NCBI GenBank assembly: GCA_035771175.1
Contig: CM069593.1
Span: 14,874,408 to 14,938,407, forward strand
DNA: 64,000 nucleotides
Direction: 5' to 3'
From: Paratinospora sagittata
Taxonomy: Eukaryota; Streptophyta; Magnoliopsida; Ranunculales; Menispermaceae
A program made the position numbers and the translations under genes. The notes beneath the pieces were generated by a model. It ran no database searches. It worked only from the letters and a program-made list of their open reading frames with translations, and was not told the DNA's origin. Shown here one piece after another: positions 13,617 to 26,131 of this stretch. Position 1 is the stretch's first letter, and each line of letters opens with the position of its first letter.

Positions 13617-16600
13617 CGCGTAAAACTGTGGTTTCTTTCTTGCGACTTAGCTTCGCTGCCTTGGCGTTGTCGTTGCAGACATTACTCTTTTCTTTTCTCT
13701 GCTTTCGAAATGTTGGGAAACGGCGGTTTATGTGTGCGAATTGGGGAAAAGTGGCGGGTCCGAGATTTTCTTCTTCTTCGAACGTTTTTATCAGTGTATC
13801 TATAGTCAAATCTTCCGAGTAACGGTAACTTTCTATATATTTTTAAGGGATTTTTAGAGTTTAGGGTTGTGGTTATCTTTATCAAGGGGAGAGGTTCTAT
13901 AGTTTGTCTTCAACCAAATAATTTGTTATAAGTCAATTAAATTATAGGTTATCAAATAGTATATTTAACTATTTTGTTTTTCTCATTGTAACCATTTTTT
14001 TAATTAGGGTTAAAGTGATTCAAAATGAGTTGAAATTAAAAATTTCTTGGCCGGCGATCAGACAAATCGGTAACCGATTAGTTAACCATCACTGATATGT
14101 GAGATTTTGGTATATCATTTGGTCATCGGTGACCAAAAAGTCGTTTAAAGCACCTAAATTAGTAGATCTTCACTTTTTTTTTCTAACGCATATTAAATCA
14201 CTCAAACCGGAGTTAAAACAACAAAATTATGGTCATTTAAAGTTTGCGTATCGATTGATCACCGATGGATCAACTCGGTAACCGATCGGTGATTTTTCGG
14301 TATATTATTTGACTGGTCGATAAAAAAAATTTCAAATGGTCATAATTTTTTCATTTCAACTCTGATTTGAGTAATTCAAGATGCGTTGGAAATAGAAAAA
14401 AAATATCTACAAATTAAGGTACTTTAAGTGACTTTTCAGTCACCGGTGACTGGTCCGGTGGTTGTTAAACGCTTAATGTATATAAAATTACTCAAATCGG
14501 AGTTAAAACAACAAAATTATGGTCATTTAAAGTTTGCGTGATTAACTCGGTAACCGATCGGTGATTTTTCGGTATATTATTTGACGGGTCGATAAAAAAA
14601 CTTCAAATGGTCATAACTTTTTCATTTCAACTCTGATTTGAGTAATTCAAGATGCGTTGGAAATGAAAATAAAATATCAACAAATTAAGGTACTTTAAGT
14701 GACTTTTCGGTCACCGGTGACTGGTTCGGTGGTTGTTAAACGCTTAATGTATATAAAATTACCATTTTTTGGTCACCAGTGGCCAATCCCTAGTGATCGA
14801 AAAGTCAGTTAAACCACCCGGTGTTGTAGATCTCTTCTTCGTGTTTCTAACGCATCTTGAATTACTCAAATCGAAATTAAAACGAAAAAATTATGACTAT
14901 TTAAAGTTTTCTTATCGATCAGTAAAACGACATACTGAAAAATATCAATCGGTCACCGAGTTGACCTAAAAATCACCGATTGGTCACCGAGTTAACCTAA
15001 AAATCACCGACCGGTCACTGAGTTGACCAAAAAATCACCGATCGATAAGAAAACTTCAAATGGTCATAATTTTTTTCGATTTGAGTGATCCAAGATGCGT
15101 TGAAAAAGATGAATAAAATATCTACAAATCAAAGTGCTTTATGTGACTTTTAGGTCACCGGTGACCGGTCCGGTGGCTATTAAACCCTCAATGTATGTAA
15201 AATCATCTGTTTTCAGTCACCGGTGATTGAAAAGTCAGTTAGATCACCCGTTGTTGTATATCTTTTATTCTTATTTCCAACGCATCTTAAATCACTCAAA
15301 TTGAAGTTCAAATGAAAAACATTATGACCATTTGAACTTTTCTTATCGATCGGTCAACTCAGTGACTAATCGGTGATTTTTTGACCAACTTGGTGACCGA
15401 TCGGTATTTTTCGGTATATCGTTTTACCGATCGATAAGAAAACTTTAAATAGTCATAACTTTTTCGTTTGAGTGATCCAAGATGTGTTAGAAACATGAAG
15501 AAAATATCTACAACACTGAATGGTTTAACTGACTTTTCGATCACCGGGGACGGGTGATCGAAAACCGGTGATTTTACATACATTAAGAGTTTAACAGCCA
15601 CCAGATCGGTCACAGGTGACCGAAAAGTCGCTTAAAGCACTTTGATTTGTATATATTTTATAAATTTTTCTAACGCATAATTAATCACTTAAATCAAAGT
15701 TGAAACGAAAAAGTTATGACTATTTGAAGTTTTATTATCGATCAGTCAAACGATATACCAAAAAATCACCGATCAATCACCTCAGTGACTGAAAAATTAC
15801 TGATCGGTCACCGAGTTGACCTGTCGGTGACCAATTGATATACAAACTTTAAATGACCATAATTTTTTTTATTTTAACTATGATTTGAGTGATTCAACAT
15901 GCGTTGGAAAGAGAAAGATACAAATTTAGATACTACAAATGACTTTTTAGTTACCGGTGACCGAATAATATACAAAAAATTCATCGATTGGTGACTGATT
16001 GGTTACCGAGTTGATCGATCAGTCACTAATTGGTTACCGATTTATCTGATCGTCGGTCAATAACTTTTTAATTTCAACTCCTTTTAAATCATTTTAACTC
16101 AAATGTAAAAGATAGTTATAATGAGAAGGGCAAAATAGTTTAATAATACCTGAAATTTGATTAACTTATGATAAATTAATTGATTAAGGACTTAAATACT
16201 AATTTTAAAAATTATGAACTTCTTCGCTACATTAAGATTACCCAAGACTCAAATTCTAAAAATTTCTTTTTTAATGGACATTTCGACCTTTCCAAAATTC
16301 CGAATTTGCCCTTACTCAAAAGAAATCGCGTTAGTACCAAATTAATCTTGCATGTAACGGTAACTTTCCATAAGAGACTTCGTCAAAACGGACACTTCAA
16401 AGTTTTCAAGATTCCCATTTTACCCTCGGTATCTTGTTTTTAAGTTGTGTCAGCGTCAAATCAATCTTGCGAGTAGCGAACACTAACGGTAACTTTCGAT
16501 CATTGTTGTTACCATTTCAAAATTCCCGTTTTACCCTACAGTTGGAAGACTACGAAAGTAAAACCCTGTGAATATTTAAAAGTAAGAATTGAGAAATTAA

Positions 16601-18475
16601 ATATAAGTGAGGTTAACGGTTATGTTTTAAGTTTAAATCTGAACGTGTACTTATTTTATCAGTCTCTGTCATGCTAAAGTCTTAGAAGATTCGTCTCGTC
16701 CAAATGAAAAAAATTTTTTTTTTTCGAATACTAAAAAATTGATAATTTTAAAAAAAGTAATTGGTATTTTTTTTTTTTGTACAAGAAATATTAACCAAAT
16801 AATTTTATATTCTTATTTGTAAATTGTGATGAAAATCCATTCAAGGGTTTGAGCATGGCATTACAATATTGGCTTTTTGTATAGCTATAATTAATGTTTC
16901 AAATTAATAAGGAAATGATGGTTTTAGATTAATGTTAAAAAAAAACGAGATTAATGTTAAAAATCATAGTGTATATTACACTTAAAACAAAGTTTCAAAA
17001 ATGTTTGAAGATACTTTTTCAATTTTGTGTGTTTATAATCACATTGAATCATTGGTTACGTTTAAATGTGGTTAAAAAAATAAAAACAATAACACTGTTT
17101 GTATTTTAACTATTAGTTAATAGGTATATGCGTTGTTTGTAATTGAAAGAGTCAATTGATTAAAATAAAATTGTTATATTATAAGATTGTTTATTACATT
17201 TATTCGTAACATTTAAACACGTTCCCCGCCTCTTTTTATAGTTTAGTTAGACCAAAAAAATAATATTTAAAAGTAGACGATGAGTGGTTTTGCTATGGCT
17301 CATTGGCTCATTTGATCTATAATTTAAATACATTTTCAAAAAACCCAAAAAAATTTAACAACATCTAAAGTTTGATATTTAAATTAAGTTAAAAAAAGAT
17401 ATTTAAATTAAGCAACAACAACAATAATTTTATTTATTTTTTCCTTTACAAATTTGGGACCATAATGAAAAACAACTCAATCAAACATTCATTGTAAAAT
17501 ACTTATTTTAAACACACTTAAAGTTTGTATTTTGTAATTTTGCACCCAACAAAATCTAGCATTAACTTAAAAAAAATGCAAAACTCGGGAGCTTAACATG
17601 CAAAACTCCTAATAAGACCTTTTGTTTTTGTTAAATAAAGTTTAGGCGAGGAGAGACTATCTTAGTTTAGGATTAGGGCAAGCTACAAGCCTTAAAGAAG
17701 ACTTATAGATCGCCCACCAACTAGGAACACATTTTAATTTCAGAGTTAAAGACGATTGGCGTAAAATTTGAACTTTCTTCTATGGTAAAATGTTGAATGT
17801 CTTAACTAACTGAGTCAATCCTTTTTAAAAGAGATTCAAAAAATGTTTTTTGACCTTTAAAATTAACTTAACCAACATTTTCTCATAAATTTAAAGAACA
17901 GAAAAAAAAAAAAAAAAGCATTTTGAATCCTACTAAAATCAAATAATAGGCAAAGCAGAAGTGTCATCTAGCAGCTTGTTCGCAACATTCTTCTGTCTAC
18001 GACCCCACCACGAGGACCGCAACGGTATTTTTATGCTTTTTTGTTGCACTCTCTTTTAGTTGTTGTCATTATTATTGCCCCATCGGCTCATCGCTTCCTT
18101 CGTCCCACAAATCATGTTTTAGTCGCACCGACGTGAGCTGTGCATTCTTCTTTGACGTCACCCATCTATGATTATATTGTTTGTCTCTCAGCAAATCTCT
18201 TACTTCTCCTCTCATCTTCACTTATCGCCTTCGCTCATCCTCACAGATTTAGGGCTTTTCTTCTTCTTCTTCAAATACCCGCCAATACCTCAAATCTCAT
18301 GAGGTAAGTTCGTAGAAATCGTTTAATTTACTTTCTGAGCTTTTGCGTGTCATTTTATGATGACTGGAAAAGGCGATCAATTACAGGTGCTTGTCTTCAT
18401 TGAGTCTGCATCCTTGACGTTGAGAGAGCGAAGAGAGAGGGTCATAGAGGAAGAATTATAGGTTGATTTTCAGAG
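13617..18475. other. Spacer between divergent SKI2 and ARPC2A
   Basis: The two genes are transcribed away from each other across about 4.9 kb. I see no conserved coding sequence. It holds the repeat cluster at 14040-16085, then AT-rich sequence to about 17950. A C/T-rich stretch at about 18180-18300 (cttcttcttcttc near 18260) probably belongs to the ARPC2A promoter and 5' leader. A possible leader-intron donor (ATGAG|GTAAGT) lies near 18300. Confidence 0.6.
14040..16085. repeat. Cluster of inverted and tandem repeats with GGTCACCGGTGACC-like palindromes
   Basis: A module containing ctctgatttgagtaattc and aagatgcgttggaaa recurs in both orientations. Forward copies lie near 14340, 14612, 15080, 15470 and 15880; reverse copies lie near 14180, 14490, 14850, 15280 and 15670. 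Modules are separated by palindromic cores such as gtcaccggtgac (near 14451, 14711, 15155) and accgatcggt (near 14283, 14556, 15388). Part of it is a direct tandem repeat of about 272 bp: 14279 onward matches 14551 onward closely. No open frame of note, transposase or LTR is visible. A related but more diverged cluster lies at 37595-38650. The family is unknown to me. Confidence 0.85.
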
Positions 18476-21400
18476 ATGATACTGTTACAATCTCATTCAA
18501 GGTTTCTCCTCCAGGTGCTGCTCAATCGAGTTCAAAAGTGAGCTGTTTCTCCCTATGTTTGCCTCAGAATCTGCTTGTATTTTCTTTGTTACCCCCCTCC
18601 ACAACTCTTTTTTTTTTTTCTTTCTTTCTTTCTTTCTTGTGCTGAATTTTAACATTGATTCCCTCTTCTACATTGCGATCATGCAATAGTTACCAGGTCT
18701 CGTTTGAATCAGTCTTATCGATTAAGGTTTGTAAAATGATTTAGGTTTGGGAAAGTTTATGTTTCTTGAATGAGTATGTAGGTATTTAGCAGACTTTTTA
18801 TTCTTCTTCTTACGCTTTATATGTTCTGAAAGTAACAGTAGTTTTGTATGGCCTTGAAGAATCCAATTTTATATACCTGTGATTTTATTATTTAGACAAT
18901 TTTTTATTAAGAAGATGGCCAAGCAATTTGGAATCTATGGACCTCAGTTTTGAAGCACATTAACCATGCATTCTGGTAGTGTAATGCAACAAATACCCTC
19001 AAAGTAAAAAATTAAACTTATATACGTATGCGTTCATGAGCATATAGATCTTGTTCTTCTACTCAACTCTGTTTAGAGCTATATTTTCTGTCAAAGTCAA
19101 AAGCATTTATACATTTCCTAATTGCTTGAACCAAGTCAATTTTGAGATTTCTCTTACCTTTTCAACACAATACTTACACTTATCTTAACTTGTAGTCATA
19201 TCGCTTACAGGTATAGTGTTGGTCTTTTGACTTTCTTCCTCACATATTAAAAACTTCACTTGCTAATTTTTAGTTATAACACTGATGCATGTCACATGAT
19301 GTTGAATTGATTATTTGTGTTGTTTAGTTCCTATTCAAGAGATTGAGTTCTCTAGCTGGTTTACTGATTTGAGCAAAACCTCGCAACAATGCAACATGTT
19401 GGGTTTGCTTAGTTACAAGTCAAACTTTTTGGCTAAACATGATAATATACCACCATTTTCTTGGATATGATTGTTAATGTAGTTTAACCTAACAAAGCCT
19501 TTTCACTACATGAATAATAATAGATTTATAATATTAAGTTCCCATAAAAATATATAAATACGAGTCATTTATACGTATATATTATGTTCTTATATGGTAT
19601 AAAAGCACTATTTTTTCTGTAGCTAAATAACGATTTAATTTACTACTGATCTGATTCAAGTCAATTCATTTTGCAATTCACAAGTATAGCAATTCAATAA
19701 TTCCATTAAAATCAATATTAAAAATACCTAGAGATTAGATTTCACCTAATTATCAATTATGCAATATTAGTCATGCTCATTATCAAATTATTATTCATGT
19801 TTATAAGTCAAAATCCTATAGTTCCTAACACCCTCTGTCGAATGCCACGTTAGAATCTATCACCAAAATAGAATTTCGATCTATCGATAAAAACCCATAT
19901 ATTAGTGATGCATTACGCTTTATGATTTTCCTATAACTTCATGAGGCATCGCATATCTATCGATACTACAACTATTTCATGTCATATTTCTCATATTTCT
20001 CACGATCCTATATCGAGTGCCGCCCCCCAAGTCTATGATCAATCGATCCGTGGCAAGATCAATAACATTACGCATAGAGAAATATAAATAAACTATGAAT
20101 AAATCATTGATAATAAACAAAAGCTAATATTATTGCATGAAATCTAATATAGGATCCATCTCCTCTCTAGACTAACAAATTAGTTCATACTTTGGAATAA
20201 TGAAGATATTCACATCTACCTTGTAAGTCAAAAATCAAAATGCAATTATGACTTCTATGCTCATGATGTAATGGTGTGGGTTTGTCATGCATGAATAACT
20301 CTGTGATTGTTTTTTATGCTGATTTTTTAGTGGCGTTTTCCTTACCTTGTAGCCTTTTATTTTTTATCTTATGTTTGTTCTTTTATTGGGTGGTGGGAAC
20401 TAAGAAGCTGTATACTTGATCTGGGTTACATAAAATAAGATTAAAAAAAACTGTTTCAGGAAATTACATAGCCTATGTTACTGTTATAGCAAATGCTATT
20501 CTGACATTTGAAATGTTAATTTTGCAGTATAGACAAAGGTGTTGAACTGGATTGTCAGTTTGTTGAGTTTGATGATGTTCGCTATCACATTCAGGTGATT
20601 AGCAATATCTGTTCTTCTGTGTTGTTGGTTAAGAAAGAAAAGCATCATTTCTATAAGTTTATATTCAGGGATTATGTTATTCATGATCTTATTTCTATCA
20701 CAACATGCTAGGGATTCTGTAATTTATGTAGGGAAAAGAATTTTTAATCTTTCACTTGCTAAAATTTTGCTTCGCAGGTGGCTGTGAGATATCCTCAGTT
20801 CATGCAGCTTTCCATGTCGCTGCCTATGCCACCTCCAGAAACTGTTTTCTTTGAAGGCCTCCCTTTTGGAGCAATAGAAGCAATAAAAGCAGCATATGGG
20901 GGTGTTGTGCAAATTCTCGATCCTCCAAGAGATGGATATAATCTCACGATGAAACTCAACTTAGCCAAGCTTCCAATGGATGAAGGTTCAATGATTTTTT
21001 TTCGAAAGCTTATTATATTATTGCTCATACCAGCTGAAGTATATTAAATCCTTTTAGTGTTTGCTTTCATGCTCAAAATGTGGGGAAAAGGGATTCATAA
21101 TGCGCAATACAAACCTTAGTTCTTTTTTGTTTTGCATTCCCAGTAAAAGTTGTGAGTTCTTAAGTGGGGTAGGAGAGGTGAGCTTGTTATTATGATATAG
21201 ATCAATTCACTTAGCATGTAGAAAATTGTCATGTGTCAGAATTCTAGAATGTGTTCAAATCAGTATCATGATTTATTTCATTCAACTATACTAGAGGATC
21301 TCATAGAGGTTCAACATGATAATTCTTTCATAAACTTTAGATCTTCCTTCCAACCTATTTTATGTAAATACTTTGTCTTGATTCTATGTAGAACAACAAG

Positions 21401-24400
21401 ATGCTCTTTTGGTGAGACTTGCTTCTGTTAGAGAAGTCGTATTAGGTGCTCCATTAAGGGTGATTCTTAAGCATCTTGCTTCAAGAACAGTTGCTCCAGA
21501 TATTGATCAACTTGTTGCTCTTGTTCATCGGCCCAAGGAGTCCTTCTTCCTTATTCCCGAGGTAAGAAAACTCTTATCTATTTACATTTTACTTTCTTTT
21601 TTTTTTGTACAAAGATTAAGGGGGCGTTTGGTATGGGGTAATCTATGGGATGAGAATGAGATTCTTGAGGATTCCCATATTTATTTTACTATTTGCACTT
21701 TTTTAGGAGTGAAAAAGTGATTCTTGGGACAGTAGGATTCTCACCCAAGATGGAAAAGTGATTCCTATGGAGATAGGTGGTATTCACTTTCCTGGGAAAG
21801 TGATTACCGTGGAAATTTTTTTATTTCTTTTTAAAAAAAGGCAAAAAAGAAAAAAACTCACAACAACCCAAAAAAATAAAATTGCATTCCTCATTTCATC
21901 TATGTTAATATTTTTAAATAATATGATAATTTTTTTATTAAAAATAATATTTTAAAAAAATATTTTGATTTTATTAACTTAATATTAGTAATAATAATTT
22001 TTTATATTTTTATGAAATATTAATTTTATTATTTAAAAAAAATATATTATTTTTTTATCACAACTAATTTTATTATTTTTAATAAAAACCAATTTTACTA
22101 TTTTTTAATTAAAATAAAGTTTATTATTTTAATAAAAATACTTTATTATTTGAAAATTATTTTTTATTCTAACTTTATATTTATAATAATATTTTTTATA
22201 TTTTGCAAAATATTTATTTTATTATTTTTAAAATTAATTTTTTTATTAATTTTTCATCCCAACTAATTTCATTATTTTTAATAAAAAATACTTTATTATT
22301 AATTTTTTTTATTCTAACTTTATATTGATAATAATAATTTTTATATTTTTATGAAATATTCATTTTATTATTTTTTAAATTAATTTTATTATAACTTTCT
22401 ATTAATTATAATAATTTTTATATTTTTATGAAATATTCATTTTGTTTTTTTAAATAATTTAATTATTATTTTTCATCACAACTAATTTTATTATATTTAA
22501 TAAAAATCCAATTTTACTATTTTAATAAAAATTAAGTTTATTATTTTGATAAAAAATACTTTATTATTTAAAAATTATTTTTTAATATGTTTAATAATGA
22601 ATTTTTATTATTTATTATATTAATAAAAATAATTTTATTAATTTTAATAAAATTAGTTTTATTATTTTTAATAAAATTAATATTTTATAATAAAGATAAT
22701 ATCTAAAATTTCGATGTGCTACCAAACACAGTAATGTGATATTCCAAGGAAAGTTGTGTAAGATTATTATGCGTAACCAAACACAGTAATATAACATTCC
22801 CACGTTCAGATTCCCATCAATAACTTTTGCAGGAATCTGATTTTCATTCCCATCTAAAGATTACTGTGTACCAAACGCAACCTAAGAGTTTCATGAGACC
22901 TTTTTAGTTTGACATCTTTACTCTATATCATTCTGGATGAACATTTTAATTATATACTGACCTAATTAGGATTTGATTGGCCTATATCTTCCTTAACTTG
23001 ATAGTATAAGTGATTTTGGACTCATTTGGAGAAGAACTGTTTCAGACTCCGGACTCCCTTAAACTGCTGACTGCACAAAAATAATTCTACATTTCTAGCT
23101 TTTCAGTTTAGTTTTCAAGTCTTCTATCATGTCTTCAAGGTATGCTTGTCCTGTAAAAATTTGGGCTGCTAATTCTTGATGGAGATGTTCTCAAAAAATA
23201 AAAATAAAAAAATAATTTCTAGATAGAGATGTTATATTTGCAAAATTTTTCCATTAAGTTAGATTTTTCTTATTGGCAGGCGGAAAAGGTAACTGTTGTG
23301 TTCCCCATGAGATTCAAGGATTCCATTGATACAATTCTGGCAACTTCCTTCTTGCAGGTAAATAATTCTCTTTTTCTCCAGACTGTTTGACTTGAATGTA
23401 TTGGCTTTGCATTCTAATGCCATGAAATATTTATTTTCTTAGTGGCATTAAACAACAGCTGTGGAAGCACTATTTTATTTGTTGATCTAGAGTTATGTTT
23501 AAGGAAACATCTCAAGTATCTCTCTTTGCATATTAGGTTATATTTAAATAGATGTCTGGAAATTCCATTCTTGTATGTTTTTAAATTTTTCTGAGATTAG
23601 TTCAGGAATTTGTGGAGGCCAGGCGCACTGCTGGACTCAATAATGCTCCTACATGTTTGTGGTCTCCTTCCCCACCTTCCGAATTGGAAGGAGCTCCATC
23701 GTTAGCACTTGCTCCGAACGCAGGATTTGTTACTTTTGGTAAGCCAACGAAGTTGAATAAAATTTCTTTTTCCATTTGCTTGTCTTATTTGGAAGCCTTA
23801 AGATTTTTACTTTGCATTGTTGCAGTCATCTTCCCACGCCACGTCGAAGGCAGAAAGCTGGACAGAACTGTTTGGAGTTTATCAACATTTCATGCATATG
23901 TTAGTTATCATGTGAAGGTGAATTTCTTTCATTATTCAAAAACTTATGTATCTGATGGTCATCTTTCATTTTTTTTTTGAAATACTTTAATAGGCTGAAC
24001 AAAGTTAAAAGAAAAAACCAGCAGTCATAAGTTTCACAACACACGAGATGGATTTGCTTCACTAAAAAGGTGGAGGTTTGGGCTTTCACAAAATTCAACT
24101 CATGAATGAGGCTCTCATGGATTATGGCTTCAGTGGATGGGAGCTGAAGGTAATTGTCTAGAGGTAAATAATAAAATACTGCTCTTCCAAGAGTAGATGA
24201 CTTCAGCACAAATAGTACCAATAACGACCTTTGTTTGTGGGGAGGTGGGTTGTGAGGGAAATGGCAGAGTTTAGAGAAGGGAAAAATCTTGTCTTTAAAC
24301 ATGGGATATTGAATTAAGTACAAGAAGGATCCTCAGGTGGTTCAAGCCTTGGATATCACTTTTCCTGTCTTGTTAAACAGTTGTGAAAAATTTCATGTTG

Positions 24401-26131
24401 CCTTCTCCATTGAAAGGGGAAAAGAGGTTATATCTTGAATTTGGGGTTACGCAAAAATATGAATGGCGTGGAATTGGGTCATTCATCAATTTATTGCACC
24501 TCTCTATTTGTTCAATCTTCTCATTTGGATGAGTACAGATGCTTTTGGGTTCTATGAAATGACTATTTTGTTACATCTTTCAACCATCATCTGTCAGTTT
24601 TTCCCAATGTCTCTTCTTTCTGCCGTCACCTATCCTTTTTCTTAATGTCTCTTCTGTTTACCATCATCTTGTGTTGTAATTATAATGAGATATGATCTTG
24701 AATATCTTATGAAAATTTAAGAAAAAATTTGTAAAAGGGATGGAGTAAAGAAGGTGATAGTTGCATTAGATAAACAATTGGCGTGAGAGTGTCCATTCGT
24801 GTGCAGGTCTTGGTGGAATAGTTGAGGTTGATCCATTGTGACATAAAGGTTAGATATTCGAATTCAGAAACAACTTTCTCCATTGTGGAGGTAAGGTTAT
24901 TGACATTATTCTTTTCCTAGAGCCTACAATGGTGTCTTTTCCTAGAGCCTACAATGGTGAGAGTCTCATGCACTGGGTACACCCTTATTTTTTTTGTAGT
25001 AAAGAAAATAAAATGATGATAATAAGATAGAAATAGTAAAAAAATAAATAAAAAATGGCAAACACATCCTTTTCTCAAACTCTAAAAGAGAAATTTGTCT
25101 CATATTTTGCATGTGCACAAATAAGTGTGTTAAATTTTTTTTTTTTTTTTAAATGACAACAGCTTAGTGGCATTATCCATGAGCTAGCTTTGCATGCTTG
25201 GGCAAGTGGCTTTGTTGTAATTATGTGCTGTTTTCATTTCTTTGATTAGCCTCTCTTTTTTATTTTCCCTTTTAGATATAGACCAAATGCTTAAAAGTCT
25301 GAATATCAGGAAGGGGAGCTTCCTCTACGTCTCCCTGCAAACACGTGTCAGTCATCTCCTGGTTCAACCAAGGCCTGGCTCTTATCATTCTAGACGGTTT
25401 TGTGTGGCCTTCCCTTAACAAGGGATATCTTGACACAATGTGCTTGTAACACTATTGCGGTAGCATAGTGACATCTTGGTGTGCTTGCTAGTAATCTGTG
25501 GACTTAATATTTTTTTTCAGCTTTTGAAGATGCTTATGACAATTATCTGGCACCTCATAATATGTTAATATTGCTTTGCTAAATAACAACATATCCTGTC
25601 ATATTTTTTTTTGTGTGCCATCATGCAAATACTTGAAATTCTATACTAGATTAAAATTCATATTAATTGAAATGAACTAATGTTGAGTTGATGCGCGCTC
25701 CTGCCACTGATCCTTTTCCTATGACGCCGCTGCAGTGCTCTGAAGGCTTCATGCATACTAGGATGAGACGTCGCGTGGAATCACTTATTCAGGTAATGTT
25801 TTCTTCTCTCTCTCAGTTTGTGTACTAATCTTACTATTCCATAGAAGTTCAATTGTGTTCTACATTAGTAACATGCATATTTGCATACTGTGCACCAGGC
25901 TCTTGATCGTGCAAAACCAGATGCTGAGAAGTCTAAGAAGACTGCCCAAAGCAGGTCCTTAAAACGACTGGTTTGTCCTGGGAAAACTTCACTATATTAT
26001 TCGGCAAATATTTTACATGCTAGCTATGTCAAAGCCATGAACTAATCTCACTTACCGTATGCATGTCTTTCTTGTATACACATTCTCCTTTGTAGAGTCT
26101 CAAGGAAGCACGGAGCAGCTCTGATCCTTAA
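18476..26131 (+). CDS. ARPC2A: Actin-related protein 2/3 complex subunit 2 (p34-Arc)
   Basis: ARPC2 is one of the two central scaffold subunits of the ARP2/3 complex, which nucleates branched actin filaments; in plants it shapes trichomes and pavement cells. Ten exons: 18476-18537, 20528-20594, 20778-20985, 21392-21561, 23280-23357, 23606-23738, 23826-23917, 25736-25792, 25899-25970, 26096-26131. They join in phase to 324 residues; the Arabidopsis protein is about 318. The start MILLQSHSRFLLQVLLNRVQ is the family N-terminus. Other family blocks are RYPQFMQLSMSLPMPPPET, LASVREVVLGAP, VVFPMRFKDSIDT, ARRTAGLNNAPTCLW and VIFPRHVEGRKLDRTVWSLS, then MHTRMRRRVESLIQALDRAK near the C-terminus. The short tail after residue 290 is the least conserved part, so the last donor site (25970) is the least certain; another GT lies 15 bases upstream. 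Introns 4 and 7 hold transposable elements. Confidence 0.93.
19490..20260. other. Repeat-like insert in ARPC2A intron 1, family not recognised
   Basis: Intron 1 (18538-20527) contains a stretch whose composition differs from its surroundings. It includes phrases such as gtcgaatgccacgttagaat (near 19838), atctatcgat twice, and a run of C at 20021-20027. It looks like inserted non-coding repeat sequence, but I find no inverted ends, target duplication or open frame, so boundaries are approximate. Confidence 0.25.
21620..22882. mobile_element. PIF/Harbinger-like MITE in ARPC2A intron 4
   Basis: The left end reads GGGGGCGTTTGGTATGGGGT. The reverse complement of the right end reads GGTTGCGTTTGGTACACAGT. 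About 18 of the first 24 terminal positions match. The element is flanked on both sides by TAA (21617-21619 and 22883-22885), the 3 bp target duplication typical of PIF/Harbinger elements. The interior is about 85% A+T with runs of ttttatta, and has no transposase frame. Near the right end the phrase ccaaacacagtaat occurs twice (about 22722 and 22778), echoing the terminal repeat. The exons on both sides are intact. Confidence 0.8.
24753..24999 (+). mobile_element. SINE-like (possibly Au-type) element in ARPC2A intron 7
   Basis: Perfect 9 bp direct repeats agtaaagaa flank it (24744-24752 and 25000-25008). The interior has a degenerate pol III A box (tggtggaatagttgagg, near 24811) and B box-like gatattcgaattc (near 24853). 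The 3' end resembles the Au SINE tail: atgcactgggtacaccctta followed by a run of T. A 25 bp block starting tcttttcctagagcc is perfectly tandemly duplicated inside it (24910-24934, 24935-24959). The Au assignment is from memory of the family's tail. Confidence 0.5.

Noticed and set aside
22000..22680. Many short AT-rich open frames in ARPC2A intron 4
   Set aside because: They are low-complexity Ile/Lys/Asn/Phe strings inside the Harbinger-like element, with no transposase motif.
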